Assembly: GCF_023716925.1 (NCBI RefSeq)
Contig: NZ_JAMQQG010000211.1
Coordinates: 1 to 64,000 of the forward strand
Direction: 5' to 3'
Length of the DNA stretch: 64,000 nucleotides
Source: Frankia sp. R82
GTDB taxonomy: Bacteria; Actinomycetota; Actinomycetes; Frankiales; Frankiaceae
Shown: positions 53,231 to 63,610 of the stretch, one piece after another
Numbering within the stretch: position 1 is the stretch's first letter
Layout of the letters: each line of letters starts with the position of its first letter
The notes under the pieces: model-generated
Told to the model about the DNA's origin: nothing
Database searches by the model: none
The model's input: only the letters and a program-made list of their open reading frames with translations
Position numbers and translations under genes: made by a program

Positions 53231-53334
53231 TTGATGGTCAAGTTCGGACTCGGGTCCTTCGGTCCGCTGCGAGCCGGATATCGACCGGGCGATCTGCCGG
53301 CCGTCGGCTGCGAGCCCGGAGAGCAGGTTGGAGG

Positions 53335-53818
53335 ATCCCGGCCACCGAACCGGTCACGGTCGAGCATGTCGGCGTCGCGCGTGAGCGGGTCGTCCAGGCC
53401 AGACCCAGCCATCGTGACTCGCTCGTGCGCAGGCTGCGGGAGCCGGAGGTTCGGCGGGTTCTCGAACCCGTCCTTGCCGCCACCGAGGAGCCTGCCGGCC
53501 TGACGTACTCCGACGACCGGCGCTACGTGTGTGATCTTGGTCTGGTTGCCGAGTCGTCCGAGGGTGGTCTGCGGATCGCCGAGGCGTCCGGGTGATGCCG
53601 ATCAGGTCGGGAAAGAGATGATCCAGCTGGACGGTTACCTGAACCACCTCGGTCTGTCGGCCGGGTACGTCGTCCTGTTCGATCGGCGTTCTCAGCCCGG
53701 TTTGGACCCGGATGGTCCGCTGGAGACGCGGACCAGCGCATCAGGTCACACCGTGACCATCGCTCGGCTGGCCGTCCCACCGCTTCCCGAAAGCGGAACC
53801 GGGGCCCTGCCGGGCTGA
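53335..53818 (+). pseudogene. Remnant of an AAA-type ATPase with C-terminal nuclease-like domain
   Basis: Two pieces of one protein family are read in different frames. The first (about 53341-53595) gives VTVEHVGVARERVVQ, then DSLVRRLREPEVRRVLEPVL and DDRRYVCDLGLV before a stop. The second (about 53600-53818) gives VGKEMIQLDGYLNHLGLSAG and YVVLFDRRSQPG. These match, from memory, the end of the ATPase domain and the end of the PD-(D/E)XK-like domain of a family of prokaryotic ATP-binding proteins. The middle (about 100 or more residues) and the whole P-loop part are missing. A degraded gene is the simplest reading. Confidence 0.68.
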
Positions 53819-53878
53819 GATCGTGGCCGGTGGTTGCGCGGAACCGTCGGGGCTGGGATGGCCCGGCGGATGGGCGGG

Positions 53879-55216
53879 TCAGCGCTGGGTGGCGAGCAGA
53901 TCGACGAGCAGGGCGGCGGTCCAGGAGAAGCGGTTGCTACCGGCGCCGGAGCCGTCCAGGGGGGAGTAGTACTCGTACATGGCGCCGGAGGCGGCGATCA
54001 CGTCGACGGTGTTGCGGCGCAGGTCGTCGGCTGCATCGAGGCGGCCGTAGCGTTCCAGGCCGTCGGCGATCAGCCAGTTCATGTTCACCCAGACCGGGCC
54101 CTGCCAGTAGCAGCGGGGCAGGAAAGCCGGGTCGTCCAGGGGGACGCTGGCCACGCCGAACCGCGACCAGTACCGCGGTGAGCTGATCATTTTGACCATG
54201 GCGTCCACCCGGTCGTCGGGTACGACCCCGGCGTACAACGGCAACAGGCCAGCGATGGTCTCCTGCCGTAGCAGCGTGTGGGTGCGGAAGTCACGGCTGT
54301 AGTACAGGCCGTCGACGGCGAGCTGGCTCATCGCCTCGCGGGAGCGGCGGATCGAGCGGCGCAGCCGGGGCGGGATGACCTCGCCGATCTCCGCGGCGAT
54401 CGTCGCCAGGTGTTCGTTCGCCCGGACCAGAATCGCGTTGAAGGCCACGTCCTGTACCAGCGGGACGATCGTGCGCCGGATCTCGCGGAAGTTGTAGTGC
54501 GACCGGCGCAGCTCGCGCACGATCCGGTACAGCGTGAACAGGTCGCCAGAGGTGAGCCGCTCGTCCGGCGGCACCTCCTTGGAGTCACGGCGCAGCGCGT
54601 CGAGCGCGTCATCACCGTTGATCCGGCGCAGCACCCGGACCCCCAGCGGCGCGGCCGGTCGGGTGATCTCCATCCAGGTCGGGGTGTTGTCCATCCCCGA
54701 CTCCCAGGAGTGGACCAGGGCCACCAGTCCGTCGTCATCGGGGTCGCGCTCGTCATAGAGCCACTGGTGGAAACGCAGCAGCCCCGGGTAGAGCGCGCGG
54801 TAGAAGGCCGCGCGCTGTGAGCCGGACATCGTCTCGCCGACCCGCACGGCCGCCTCGGCGATCATCGGCGGCTGGGTCACGCCGGTGCTCTGCATGCCGC
54901 CGGCGGTCGTGGCCACCCGGTCGCAACGCCAGCGCTGCGGGCCGGCATGGTAGAAGTCCGTGGTCTCGGCGAAGATCACGTGCGGGATCATGCCGCTGGG
55001 CCACTGGCCGCGCAGCAGCGACAGGATCTCGGTCGCGGCGCGCTCGGGGTCGAGGTGGCGCAGCCCGATCGCGATGAAACAGGAGTCCCACAGCCACTGG
55101 TGTGGATACAACGTCGGAGACGGCCGGGTGACGTCACCGAGGTCGTTGCCGCGCAGCACCGAGACCGCGGTCTCGCGCAGCGCCGCCAGCTCGGTCGGGA
55201 GGCTGGGAGCGACCAT
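53879..55216 (-). CDS. GH63/MGH1-like glycoside hydrolase
   Basis: 445 residues forming an (alpha/alpha)6-barrel type protein. Recognised segments are YPHQWLWDSCFIAIGLRHLD, GMIPHVIF, SWESGMDNTP and CYWQGPVWVNMNWLI, as in mannosylglycerate/glucosylglycerate hydrolase and GH63 proteins. The acidic residues in WDSCF, SWESGMDN and near the end (EYYSPLDG) are the likely active site. The start ATG 55216 fits the domain. The substrate is uncertain: compatible-solute glycosides or a glycan. Confidence 0.85.
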   Translation of the reverse strand: MVAPSLPTELAALRETAVSVLRGNDLGDVTRPSPTLYPHQWLWDSCFIAIGLRHLDPERAATEILSLLRGQWPSGMIPHVIFAETTDFYHAGPQRWRCDRVATTAGGMQSTGVTQPPMIAEAAVRVGETMSGSQRAAFYRALYPGLLRFHQWLYDERDPDDDGLVALVHSWESGMDNTPTWMEITRPAAPLGVRVLRRINGDDALDALRRDSKEVPPDERLTSGDLFTLYRIVRELRRSHYNFREIRRTIVPLVQDVAFNAILVRANEHLATIAAEIGEVIPPRLRRSIRRSREAMSQLAVDGLYYSRDFRTHTLLRQETIAGLLPLYAGVVPDDRVDAMVKMISSPRYWSRFGVASVPLDDPAFLPRCYWQGPVWVNMNWLIADGLERYGRLDAADDLRRNTVDVIAASGAMYEYYSPLDGSGAGSNRFSWTAALLVDLLATQR

Positions 55217-55988
55217 CGTGTGAGAGTAGCCGTCACACCCTGTGCCCATCGGGAGGCTGCTCCGGGTGTGGCCGGCATTACCTGGACGAACGCGGACCGT
55301 GGCCGAGTTGGATCGGGGAGTCGACACGCCGGCATCAGGGCGGTACCGGATGGCTGCGCGGCGGCTATCCGGCGGACGTGTGATGGCTTCGGGATGGCAC
55401 CGGGATGGCTTCGGGATGGCTTCGGGATGGCTTCGGGATGGCATCGCGACGACGTCGGGGGACATAGGCGGGACAGGTTCCGGACGGTGCTGTCGCCGCG
55501 AGTCGTCGGGACGGGCGAATGTGGGGCGGTGCGGGACGGCGCTCGGGCCCGGGCCCACCCGGGCGCACCCGAGTGGGGGCCGCCGAGTGGGGGGCTGCCG
55601 GCACCTCCTGGTGTGAGCCACGCCGAGGAGCGGCTCGATGGCGGTAGCGAAGCAGAAATGTGGCGCGCGTGGCAGCCGCCGCAAAATTATTGCCGAAAGT
55701 GAGTATTGTGCTACTCGGAGTTGAAGATATGGGGGTGCGGCGGGGATCCGGGCACGCAAGACGGTCAAGATAGTTCGCTGAACACGCCACACGAGGGGAT
55801 CTGACAGGTAGTCTTCGCGACAGCGAGTACAGCGTCTCGAAGGTCAGGGTCTACACTGCCGCTAGGCCCGGCGATCGCTGATGTCCGGGTGCGCCCTGCA
55901 CAGGGAATGGTTCCGCAGCATCGTTCGTTGCCTCCCATGTGCACGGAAACAGACGTCCCACCCGCACCGACCATCGGATTTGCCACTG
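55217..55988. other. Gap between the hydrolase gene and the principal sigma gene
   Basis: 772 bases. The left half holds an 11-bp repeat array; the right half is less GC-rich and should carry the sigma gene promoter, with tacact at 55851-55856 as a possible -10 box. No ORF with good codon bias is seen, although the sigma frame is open back to 55881. Confidence 0.5.
55382..55447. repeat. Six tandem 11-bp repeats
   Basis: Unit gatggcttcgg; four copies are exact and two vary (gatggcaccgg; gatggcatcgc). Position is 165-230 bases upstream of the hydrolase gene. Eleven bases is close to one helical turn, so identical faces repeat along the DNA. Confidence 0.93.
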
Positions 55989-57263
<1,275 letters not shown>

Positions 57264-57399
57264 CCACCGCCGGCCGCCGGCACCACCCCCCGTCGGCGGT
57301 CGCGGCGATACCCGCTCGGCGGGTACGTGTTCGAGGTCTCGGGTGGCACCCGTCCGGGTATCACGGTGGAGGGTGACCGTGGCACCGGGTGACCGATGG

Positions 57400-57438
57400 A
57401 AGCCGGATCTTCGCTGATCAGCAGCGAAGATCCGGCTT
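57400..57438. terminator. Bidirectional terminator between sigA and aacS
   Basis: A 17-bp perfect stem (arms 57400-57416 and 57422-57438, beginning aagccggatcttcgctg) with a 5-base loop and T's after the right arm, A's before the left. It serves both converging genes. The right arm lies inside the last codons of aacS. Confidence 0.92.
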
Positions 57439-59499
57439 TGCTGTCTGCGCCGCTGACACCGCTGACGTCGCCGGGGCCGCGCCGTGGTCGCGACGGCGGG
57501 CGGCGGCCGCGGCGAACGCCCGCAGCGCCTCCGGGTTGGCCACCGCGTCCAGGCTCACCACCTCGGCCAGCTCCGCGCCGCCGAGCAGGCGCTTGAGCGG
57601 GACCTCGAGCTTCTTGTCGGTGTGCGTGCGGGGCACGGCGGCGATCTCGATGATCTCGTCGGGCACGTGCCGGGGGCTGAGCTCGGTCCGCAGCGCCGCC
57701 CGGATGCGATCCGCGGTCTGCCGGGTCAGGCCCGGCTCGGCAAGCACCACGAACAGCAGCAGGCCCGCACCGCCGGCACCCCCCGTGCCGTCCACCCCGT
57801 CCGTGGCATCGGAGATGTCGACAGCGACGCTGTCGATCACTTCGGGCAGCGCCTCCACCACCCCGTACAGCTCCGCGGTGCCGATCCGAACCCCGTGCCG
57901 GTTCAGCGTCGCGTCCGAGCGTCCTTCCACGACGGCGGCACCGTTCGCGGTGAAGCGCACCCAGTCACCGTGGCGCCAGACACCCGGATAGGTGGCGTAG
58001 TAGGTCTCCCGCAGCCGGCTGCCGTCCGGGTCGTTCCACAGTGCCACCGGCATCGAGGGCATCGGCGCGGTCACCACGAGCTCGCCGACCTGGTCGACCA
58101 GCGGTGTGCCGTCGTCGTCGAAGGCGGCCGCGGCGCAGCCCAGGGCCCGTCCGCCGATCTCGCCGGCCCGGACCGGCCCGGTCGGCAGGCCCGCCAGCAG
58201 CGCCGTGCACACGTCGGTGCCGCCGCTGATCGACGACAGCAGCACGTCCGCGCTGACCGCCTCGTACACCCAGGCATAGCCGGACGGCGACAGCGGCGAG
58301 CCGGTCGACCCGAGCGTGCGCAGCAGCGACAGGTCGGCGTCCTGGCCGGGCACCAGCCCCGCGTCCCGGCAGGCGTGCAGGTAAGCCGCGGACGTGCCGA
58401 GCACGGTGAGTTCCAGGGCCTCGGCGAGCCCGAACTGGGTGCCGAGCGCCGGATAGCCGGGCGCGCCGTCGTAGAGCACCACGGTGGCGCCGACCAGCAG
58501 ACCGGAGACCAGCAGGTTCCACATCATCCAGCCGGTCGTGGTGAACCAGCAGTAGCGGTCGTCCGGGCCGATGTCCAGGTGCAGGGCGAGGATCTTGAGG
58601 TGTTCGAGCAGGATGCCGCCGTGCCCGTGGACGAGCGCCTTCGGCGGGCCGGTGGTGCCCGAGGAGAACAGGACCCACAGCGGCGCGTCGAAGGGGACCC
58701 GGGTGAAGGTGAGCTCGCCCGGGTCGGTGGCCAGCAGCTCGTCCCAGGTGAGCAGGTTTGCCAGGCCGGCTTCGTGGGCCCGGGTGAAGGCGTCGGGCGA
58801 CAGGTACGGCACGATCACCGTCGCGGCGAGGTCCGGCAGGTCGGCGGCGACGGCGGCCAGCGCCCCGACCGTGTCGTAGGCCCGGCCGCGGTGGCTGTAG
58901 CCGTCGACGCCCAGCAGCACCGTGGGGCGGACCTGGGTGAGGTGGGCGGCGAGCGCCGTCGGGCCGAGCTCCGGGGAGCAGGACGACCACACCGCGCCGA
59001 GGCTCGCGGTGGCCAGCATCGCCACCGCCGCATAGACGGTGTTCGGCAGCACGGCGCCGACCCGGTCGCCCTCGGTGACGCCCAGGGCGCGCAGCCCCGC
59101 CGCGGCGCGAGCGACCTGGCGGCGCAGCTCGTCCCAGGACACGACGGCGGTCGCGCCGTCCTCCCGCACGCCGATGAGGGCCGGAGCCGGGCCGCGCCGC
59201 GTCAGCGCGTTCTCGGCGTAGTTCACCCGCGCGCCCGGAAACCACACCGCGCCGGGCATCGCTGGGTCGGCCAGGGCCGGTCCCGGGCCGCGCTCGCCGA
59301 GGACCGCGCAGAAGTCCCAGATCGACTCCCAGAAGTCCCCGAGTTCGTCGACCGACCATCGCCACAGGGCGGCGTCGTCGGCCAGGGCCACGCCGCGTTC
59401 CTGCGCGAGCCAGTTCCGGTAGTGGGTCACCACGGCCCGACTGGCCCGTTCGGGGGTGGGACGCCACAGCGGTACCGATCCGTCAGCTGCCACGGGCAC
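57418..59499 (-). CDS. aacS: Acetoacetyl-CoA synthetase
   Basis: AMP-forming acyl-CoA ligase, about 693 residues from GTG 59499 (GTG 59493 is possible). The ATP motif is SSGTTGPPKALVHGHGG; the adenylate core has DRYCWFTTTGWMMWNLLVSG and HGDWVRF. The C-terminal THTDKKLEVPLKRLL holds the catalytic lysine that, in Streptomyces AacS, is acetylated to switch the enzyme off. The N-terminal acetoacetyl-CoA synthetase domain is present. It diverges from acuC, with the acetyltransferase beyond. Confidence 0.93.
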   Translation of the reverse strand: MPVAADGSVPLWRPTPERASRAVVTHYRNWLAQERGVALADDAALWRWSVDELGDFWESIWDFCAVLGERGPGPALADPAMPGAVWFPGARVNYAENALTRRGPAPALIGVREDGATAVVSWDELRRQVARAAAGLRALGVTEGDRVGAVLPNTVYAAVAMLATASLGAVWSSCSPELGPTALAAHLTQVRPTVLLGVDGYSHRGRAYDTVGALAAVAADLPDLAATVIVPYLSPDAFTRAHEAGLANLLTWDELLATDPGELTFTRVPFDAPLWVLFSSGTTGPPKALVHGHGGILLEHLKILALHLDIGPDDRYCWFTTTGWMMWNLLVSGLLVGATVVLYDGAPGYPALGTQFGLAEALELTVLGTSAAYLHACRDAGLVPGQDADLSLLRTLGSTGSPLSPSGYAWVYEAVSADVLLSSISGGTDVCTALLAGLPTGPVRAGEIGGRALGCAAAAFDDDGTPLVDQVGELVVTAPMPSMPVALWNDPDGSRLRETYYATYPGVWRHGDWVRFTANGAAVVEGRSDATLNRHGVRIGTAELYGVVEALPEVIDSVAVDISDATDGVDGTGGAGGAGLLLFVVLAEPGLTRQTADRIRAALRTELSPRHVPDEIIEIAAVPRTHTDKKLEVPLKRLLGGAELAEVVSLDAVANPEALRAFAAAAARRRDHGAAPATSAVSAAQTAKPDLRC

Positions 59500-59625
59500 T
59501 GACCCTAGGGCATGTGGGCGGGGCACACGGTAAACCCACAGTCGTTCGTACCGCTGGGCTGTACTGCCTGCACCGCCCGGGTGCGGCTGCCCGACACCGC
59601 CCGTTGGGGCTACCGTCGAGACGTG

Positions 59626-60849
59626 ATGGTGCCGACGCTGCTGGCCTGGGATCCCGCCATGGCCCGCTATGACTTCGGGCCGCAGCATCCGCTGCACCCG
59701 GTGCGGCTGGGTCTGACCATGGACCTCGCCAGTCAGCTGGGTGTGCTCGACGCTCCCGGACTGGAGCTGGCCGCGCCCAGCCTGGCACCCGACGAGCTGC
59801 TCGAGCTCGTGCACGACCCGGCCTACGTCGCCGCCGTGCGGGTCGCCCCCGAGCCGGTGCACGCCCGGCTGGTCGCCCGCTTCGGGCTGGGTACCGCTGA
59901 CAATCCGGTGTTCGCCCGGATGCACGAGGCCGCCGCGCTGATCACCGGCGGAACTCTCGACGCCGCCCACGCGGTGTGGGACGGCCCGCCGCGCCACGCC
60001 GTGGCCATCGCAGGCGGTCTGCACCATGCGATGCCGGGGGCGGCCAGCGGCTTCTGCATCTACAACGATCCGGCGGTCGCGATCGCCTGGCTGCTGTCCG
60101 CCGGGGCCGAACGGGTCGCCTACGTCGACGTCGACGTGCATCACGGCGACGGTGTGCAGGCTGCGTTCTACGACGATCCGCGGGTGCTCACGATCTCGCT
60201 GCACCAGTCGGGACGCACCCTGTTTCCCGGCACCGGCTTTCCCGCCGAGTCCGGTGGGCCGCAGGCGGCCGGCAGCGCCGTCAACGTGGCGCTGCCGGCG
60301 GGGACCCGCGACGCCGGCTGGCTGCGGGCGTTCTCCGGGGTCGTCCCGGTGCTGCTGCGGGAGTTCCGTCCGCAGGTGCTGGTCACCCAGCACGGCTGCG
60401 ACACCCACACGCTCGATCCGCTGGCTGATCTGGACCTGTCGGTGGACGGGCAGCGGGCCTCCTACGAGGCGCTGCACACGTTGGCCCATGATCTGTGTGA
60501 CGGCCGCTGGCTGGCCTGTGGCGGCGGCGGGTACGCGCTGGACGCGGTCGTGCCCAGAGCCTGGACGCAGCTGCTCGCGATCGCCGCGCACCATCCGCTC
60601 GAACCCGGTGCGATGCTGCCGGTGCAGTGGCGGGCCGCCGCACCGGAACGGGTCCGGGCGGCCACCGGCGTGGCGTCGGTCGGCTCGACCATCGGCATGC
60701 CGCACACCCTCGGGGACGGCGCGAGCGTGCGCTACCGGCCGTGGGACGCGGGTGAGGGTGATCCGGACAGCCCGTTGGACCGGGCGGTCGCGCAGACCCG
60801 TCACGAGATCCTGCCGCTGCACGGCCTCGATCCGACGCGCGACCGGTGA
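59626..60849 (+). CDS. acuC: AcuC-type (class I histone deacetylase family) deacetylase
   Basis: 407 residues. Zinc-dependent deacetylase signatures: HHAMPGAASGFCIYNDPAVA, VDVDVHHGDGVQAAF (metal Asp and His), HGCDTHTLDPLADL and GGGGYAL. Removes acetyl groups from acyl-CoA synthetases. The start ATG 59626 (GTG 59623 also possible). The stop lies in an 11-bp duplication that leads into the next gene, 7 bases later. Confidence 0.92.
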   Translation: MVPTLLAWDPAMARYDFGPQHPLHPVRLGLTMDLASQLGVLDAPGLELAAPSLAPDELLELVHDPAYVAAVRVAPEPVHARLVARFGLGTADNPVFARMHEAAALITGGTLDAAHAVWDGPPRHAVAIAGGLHHAMPGAASGFCIYNDPAVAIAWLLSAGAERVAYVDVDVHHGDGVQAAFYDDPRVLTISLHQSGRTLFPGTGFPAESGGPQAAGSAVNVALPAGTRDAGWLRAFSGVVPVLLREFRPQVLVTQHGCDTHTLDPLADLDLSVDGQRASYEALHTLAHDLCDGRWLACGGGGYALDAVVPRAWTQLLAIAAHHPLEPGAMLPVQWRAAAPERVRAATGVASVGSTIGMPHTLGDGASVRYRPWDAGEGDPDSPLDRAVAQTRHEILPLHGLDPTRDR

Positions 60850-60860
60850 GCGACCGGTGA
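60839..60860. repeat. 11-bp duplication at the acuC stop / next start
   Basis: gcgaccggtga occurs at 60839-60849 and 60850-60860. The first copy ends with the acuC stop TGA; the second contains the GTG start (60857) of the next gene. Confidence 0.92.
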
Positions 60861-63610
60861 GCGACGCCGAACCGCCGGTCGTCTACCCGGCCGAATGGGA
60901 GGCCGACGTCATCCTCACCGACGGTGGCACGGCGCACATCCGGCCGATCCTGCCGTCCGACGGGCCACTGTTGCGGGCGTTCTGGACCAGGCTCTCCCTG
61001 CAGACGATCTACTTCCGCTACTTCGCGGCCCGCCGTTCCCTGTCCGACGAGGACATCCGGCACATGACGGTGGTCGACCAGCGTCGTCGGGGCGCGCTCG
61101 TCGCGATGATCGGAGACGATCTGGTCGCGGTCGCGCACTGGGAGGGCACGGCGGCGCGGCCGACCGAGGCCGAGATCGCGTTCCTGGTCCAGGACGACCA
61201 GCAGGGCCGCGGGTTCGGCTCGATCCTGCTCGAGCATCTGGCGGCGGCGGCGCGTGACCGGGGCGTGCGCCGCTTCGACGCGGACGTGCTCAGCCAGAAC
61301 CGGCAGATGATCCGGGTGTTCATCGAGGCCGGGTACACGGTGGCGCGGGCGTTCGACTACGGCGAGGTCCGGCTGTCGTTCGAGATCACGCCGACCGAAC
61401 GGTCCGTCGACGTGATGCGGGCCCGGGAGCACCGCGCGGAGGCGGCCTCCATCCGCCGGCTACTGCATCCACGGGCGATCGCCGTGCTCGGCGCGGGCCG
61501 TTCCACCAGTTCGGTCGGCAACGCGATCCTGCGTCATCTGCTCGCCGGCGGCTTCGACGGCGCGGTGTACCCGGTCAACCCCGCCGCCGCGGCCGCGGGC
61601 ACCTCGGTCGCCTCGATCCGTGCCTACGCCGGCATCGAGGACGTGCCCAAGCCGGTGGATCTGGCCGTGGTGTGTGTGCCGCCGGCCGCGGTGCCCGGTG
61701 CCATCGCCGCCTGTGGACGGGCCGGGGTCTGGGCCATGGTGGTGATCACCGACCAGCGTGACGACGCCGCCGACGAGATGCTCGTCGCCGAGGCCCGGGC
61801 CGACGGGATGCGGGTGGTGGGCCCGGCGAGCATGGGCGTGCAGAACCCGGGGGTGGGCCTGAACGCGAGCATGGTCCCGTGGATGCCGCTGCCCGGGCGG
61901 ATCGGCTGTTATGCGCAGTCCGGGCCGTTCGGCGGGGCGATCATCGAGGCGGCCGCCGCCCGCGGAGTGGGGCTGTCGGGCTTCGTCTCCGCCGGCGACC
62001 GCGGCGATGTCAGCGGCAACGACCTACTCCAGTACTGGGAGGAGGACGACGCCACCGACGCGGTGATCATGCATCTGGAGACGTTTGGCAATCCGCGCAA
62101 GTTCGTCCGCCTCGCCCGGCGGGTGGGGCGGCGCAAGCCGGTGGTGACGGTCTACGCGGGACGCTCCGTCCTCGACGACGCGCTGCTGCGCCAGGCCGGC
62201 GTGATCGGGGTCGAGCGGATCTCCCAGGCGTTCGACGTCGCCCTGCTGCTGACCGCCCAGCCGCTGCCGGCGGGCCGACGGGTCTGCGTCGTCGGGGACT
62301 CGCGGGCGCTGGTGCGCCTGACCGCCCGGGCCGCGGACGCCGCCGGTCTCGTGGCGGAGGAGGTGCTGCTGCCCGCAGGCGGCGACCCGGCCCTGTTCGC
62401 GGCCGCCCTGCACGATGCCGCGGGCCGGGCCGACGCGCTGATCGTGGCCGTCGTGCAGCTGCCGGTGGCCTCGCCCACCTCGGCACTGGACGGCCTGGCC
62501 CGGGTCATCGGAGCGGCCGTCGGAGGCGCGGCCGTCGGAGGCGCGGCCGTCGGGGGAGTGGACGTCCCGGTGCTGGTCGCCGTGCGCGGGGTGGCGCTTC
62601 CCCCGAGCCTGGCCGGCATCCCCGCCTACCCCTCACCGGAGGCGGCGGTGGCGGCGCTGCGTCGCGTCGTCGGCTACGCCGAGTGGCGGGGCAGAGCCAG
62701 CGGCACCGTGCCGGCACTGCCGGGCCTGCCGGCGCGTCTCGAGGACGTCCGGGCCGGGCTCGCCGCCCCCGAGGGCACCGCCCGTCCGTCCCGGCGACTG
62801 TCGGACGAGCAGACCGCGGCCCTGCTGGCCCACTACGGCATCACGGTGCTGCCGGCCCCGGTGGTCACCTCGGCGGCGGCGGCCGTCCGGGCCGCGGACA
62901 CCCTGGGGTATCCGGTGGCACTCAAGGCGCTGGCCCAGCCCTACCGTCACCGGCCGGACCTGCGTGGCCAGCGGTTGGAACTGGCCGACGCCGCCGCGGT
63001 GCGGGCCGCCTGGGAGTCGCTGCGCGCCCAGCTCGGTGAGGCGCTGCCGCTGGCCGTGCAGCCGATGGCGGCGGCGGGGGTGCCGGTCGTGGTCGGTTCG
63101 GAGGAGCATCCCCGCTACGGGCCGTTGGTCTCCTTCGGTCTGTCCGGCCCCGCGACCGATCTCCTCGGTGACCGCGCGCACCACATCCTGCCGCTGACCG
63201 ACGTCGATGCGGCCCGGCTGGTGCGGGCGGTGCGGGCCGCGCCGCTGCTGCTCGGCTACCACGGTTCGCAGCCGTTGGACGTCGCGGCGCTCGAGGATCT
63301 GCTGCTGCGGGTGGGCCGGCTCGCCGACGATCTGCCCGAGGTGGTCAGTCTCACTCTTGACCCGGTGGTCGTGTCGGCGGAGCGGATCACGGTGCTGTCC
63401 GCCGAGGTCGTGGTCGGGCCGTCCGTGCCCCGGGCAGACGTCGGACCACGCCGGTTCTGGACGCCGGCCCTGCCGCTCGGGGAGTCCGCGTCGTCCGCCG
63501 CGGACCCGCGACGGGCCGCGTCCGAGCCCGCCTCGCCCGCTGTCGGAGCGACGCCGACCTGGGGCGGTTCTGCACAACATGGTCACACCGGCCACAATCG
63601 TCTCCCATGA
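60857..63610 (+). CDS. pat: GNAT acetyltransferase fused to ADP-forming acyl-CoA synthetase (PatA type)
   Basis: 917 residues. N-terminal GNAT domain (about 20-175; AFLVQDDQQGRGFGSILLEHL is the acetyl-CoA loop). Then a CoA-binding Rossmann domain (from about 200, LLHPRAIAVLGAGRSTSSVG), ligase-CoA segments (from about 345) and an ATP-grasp domain (about 645-860). This GNAT-first order is that of Streptomyces PatA, which acetylates acetoacetyl-CoA synthetase. A small 15-bp repeat encodes AAVGG units (about 553-567). The start is GTG 60857. The end overlaps the next gene (ATGA). Confidence 0.9.
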   Translation: MSDAEPPVVYPAEWEADVILTDGGTAHIRPILPSDGPLLRAFWTRLSLQTIYFRYFAARRSLSDEDIRHMTVVDQRRRGALVAMIGDDLVAVAHWEGTAARPTEAEIAFLVQDDQQGRGFGSILLEHLAAAARDRGVRRFDADVLSQNRQMIRVFIEAGYTVARAFDYGEVRLSFEITPTERSVDVMRAREHRAEAASIRRLLHPRAIAVLGAGRSTSSVGNAILRHLLAGGFDGAVYPVNPAAAAAGTSVASIRAYAGIEDVPKPVDLAVVCVPPAAVPGAIAACGRAGVWAMVVITDQRDDAADEMLVAEARADGMRVVGPASMGVQNPGVGLNASMVPWMPLPGRIGCYAQSGPFGGAIIEAAAARGVGLSGFVSAGDRGDVSGNDLLQYWEEDDATDAVIMHLETFGNPRKFVRLARRVGRRKPVVTVYAGRSVLDDALLRQAGVIGVERISQAFDVALLLTAQPLPAGRRVCVVGDSRALVRLTARAADAAGLVAEEVLLPAGGDPALFAAALHDAAGRADALIVAVVQLPVASPTSALDGLARVIGAAVGGAAVGGAAVGGVDVPVLVAVRGVALPPSLAGIPAYPSPEAAVAALRRVVGYAEWRGRASGTVPALPGLPARLEDVRAGLAAPEGTARPSRRLSDEQTAALLAHYGITVLPAPVVTSAAAAVRAADTLGYPVALKALAQPYRHRPDLRGQRLELADAAAVRAAWESLRAQLGEALPLAVQPMAAAGVPVVVGSEEHPRYGPLVSFGLSGPATDLLGDRAHHILPLTDVDAARLVRAVRAAPLLLGYHGSQPLDVAALEDLLLRVGRLADDLPEVVSLTLDPVVVSAERITVLSAEVVVGPSVPRADVGPRRFWTPALPLGESASSAADPRRAASEPASPAVGATPTWGGSAQHGHTGHNRLP
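62513..62557. repeat. 15-bp in-frame repeats in the acetyltransferase gene
   Basis: Three units of gcggccgtcggaggc (62513-62527, 62528-62542, 62543-62557; the last varies), encoding AAVGG-type repeats in an inter-domain loop. Confidence 0.92.

Noticed and set aside
55382-55447. Possible CRISPR array
   Set aside because: Units are 11 bp and directly adjacent, with no spacers and no cas genes.
57484-59502. 672-codon open frame on the plus strand
   Set aside because: Shadow of aacS on the other strand; no ribosome site or family match.
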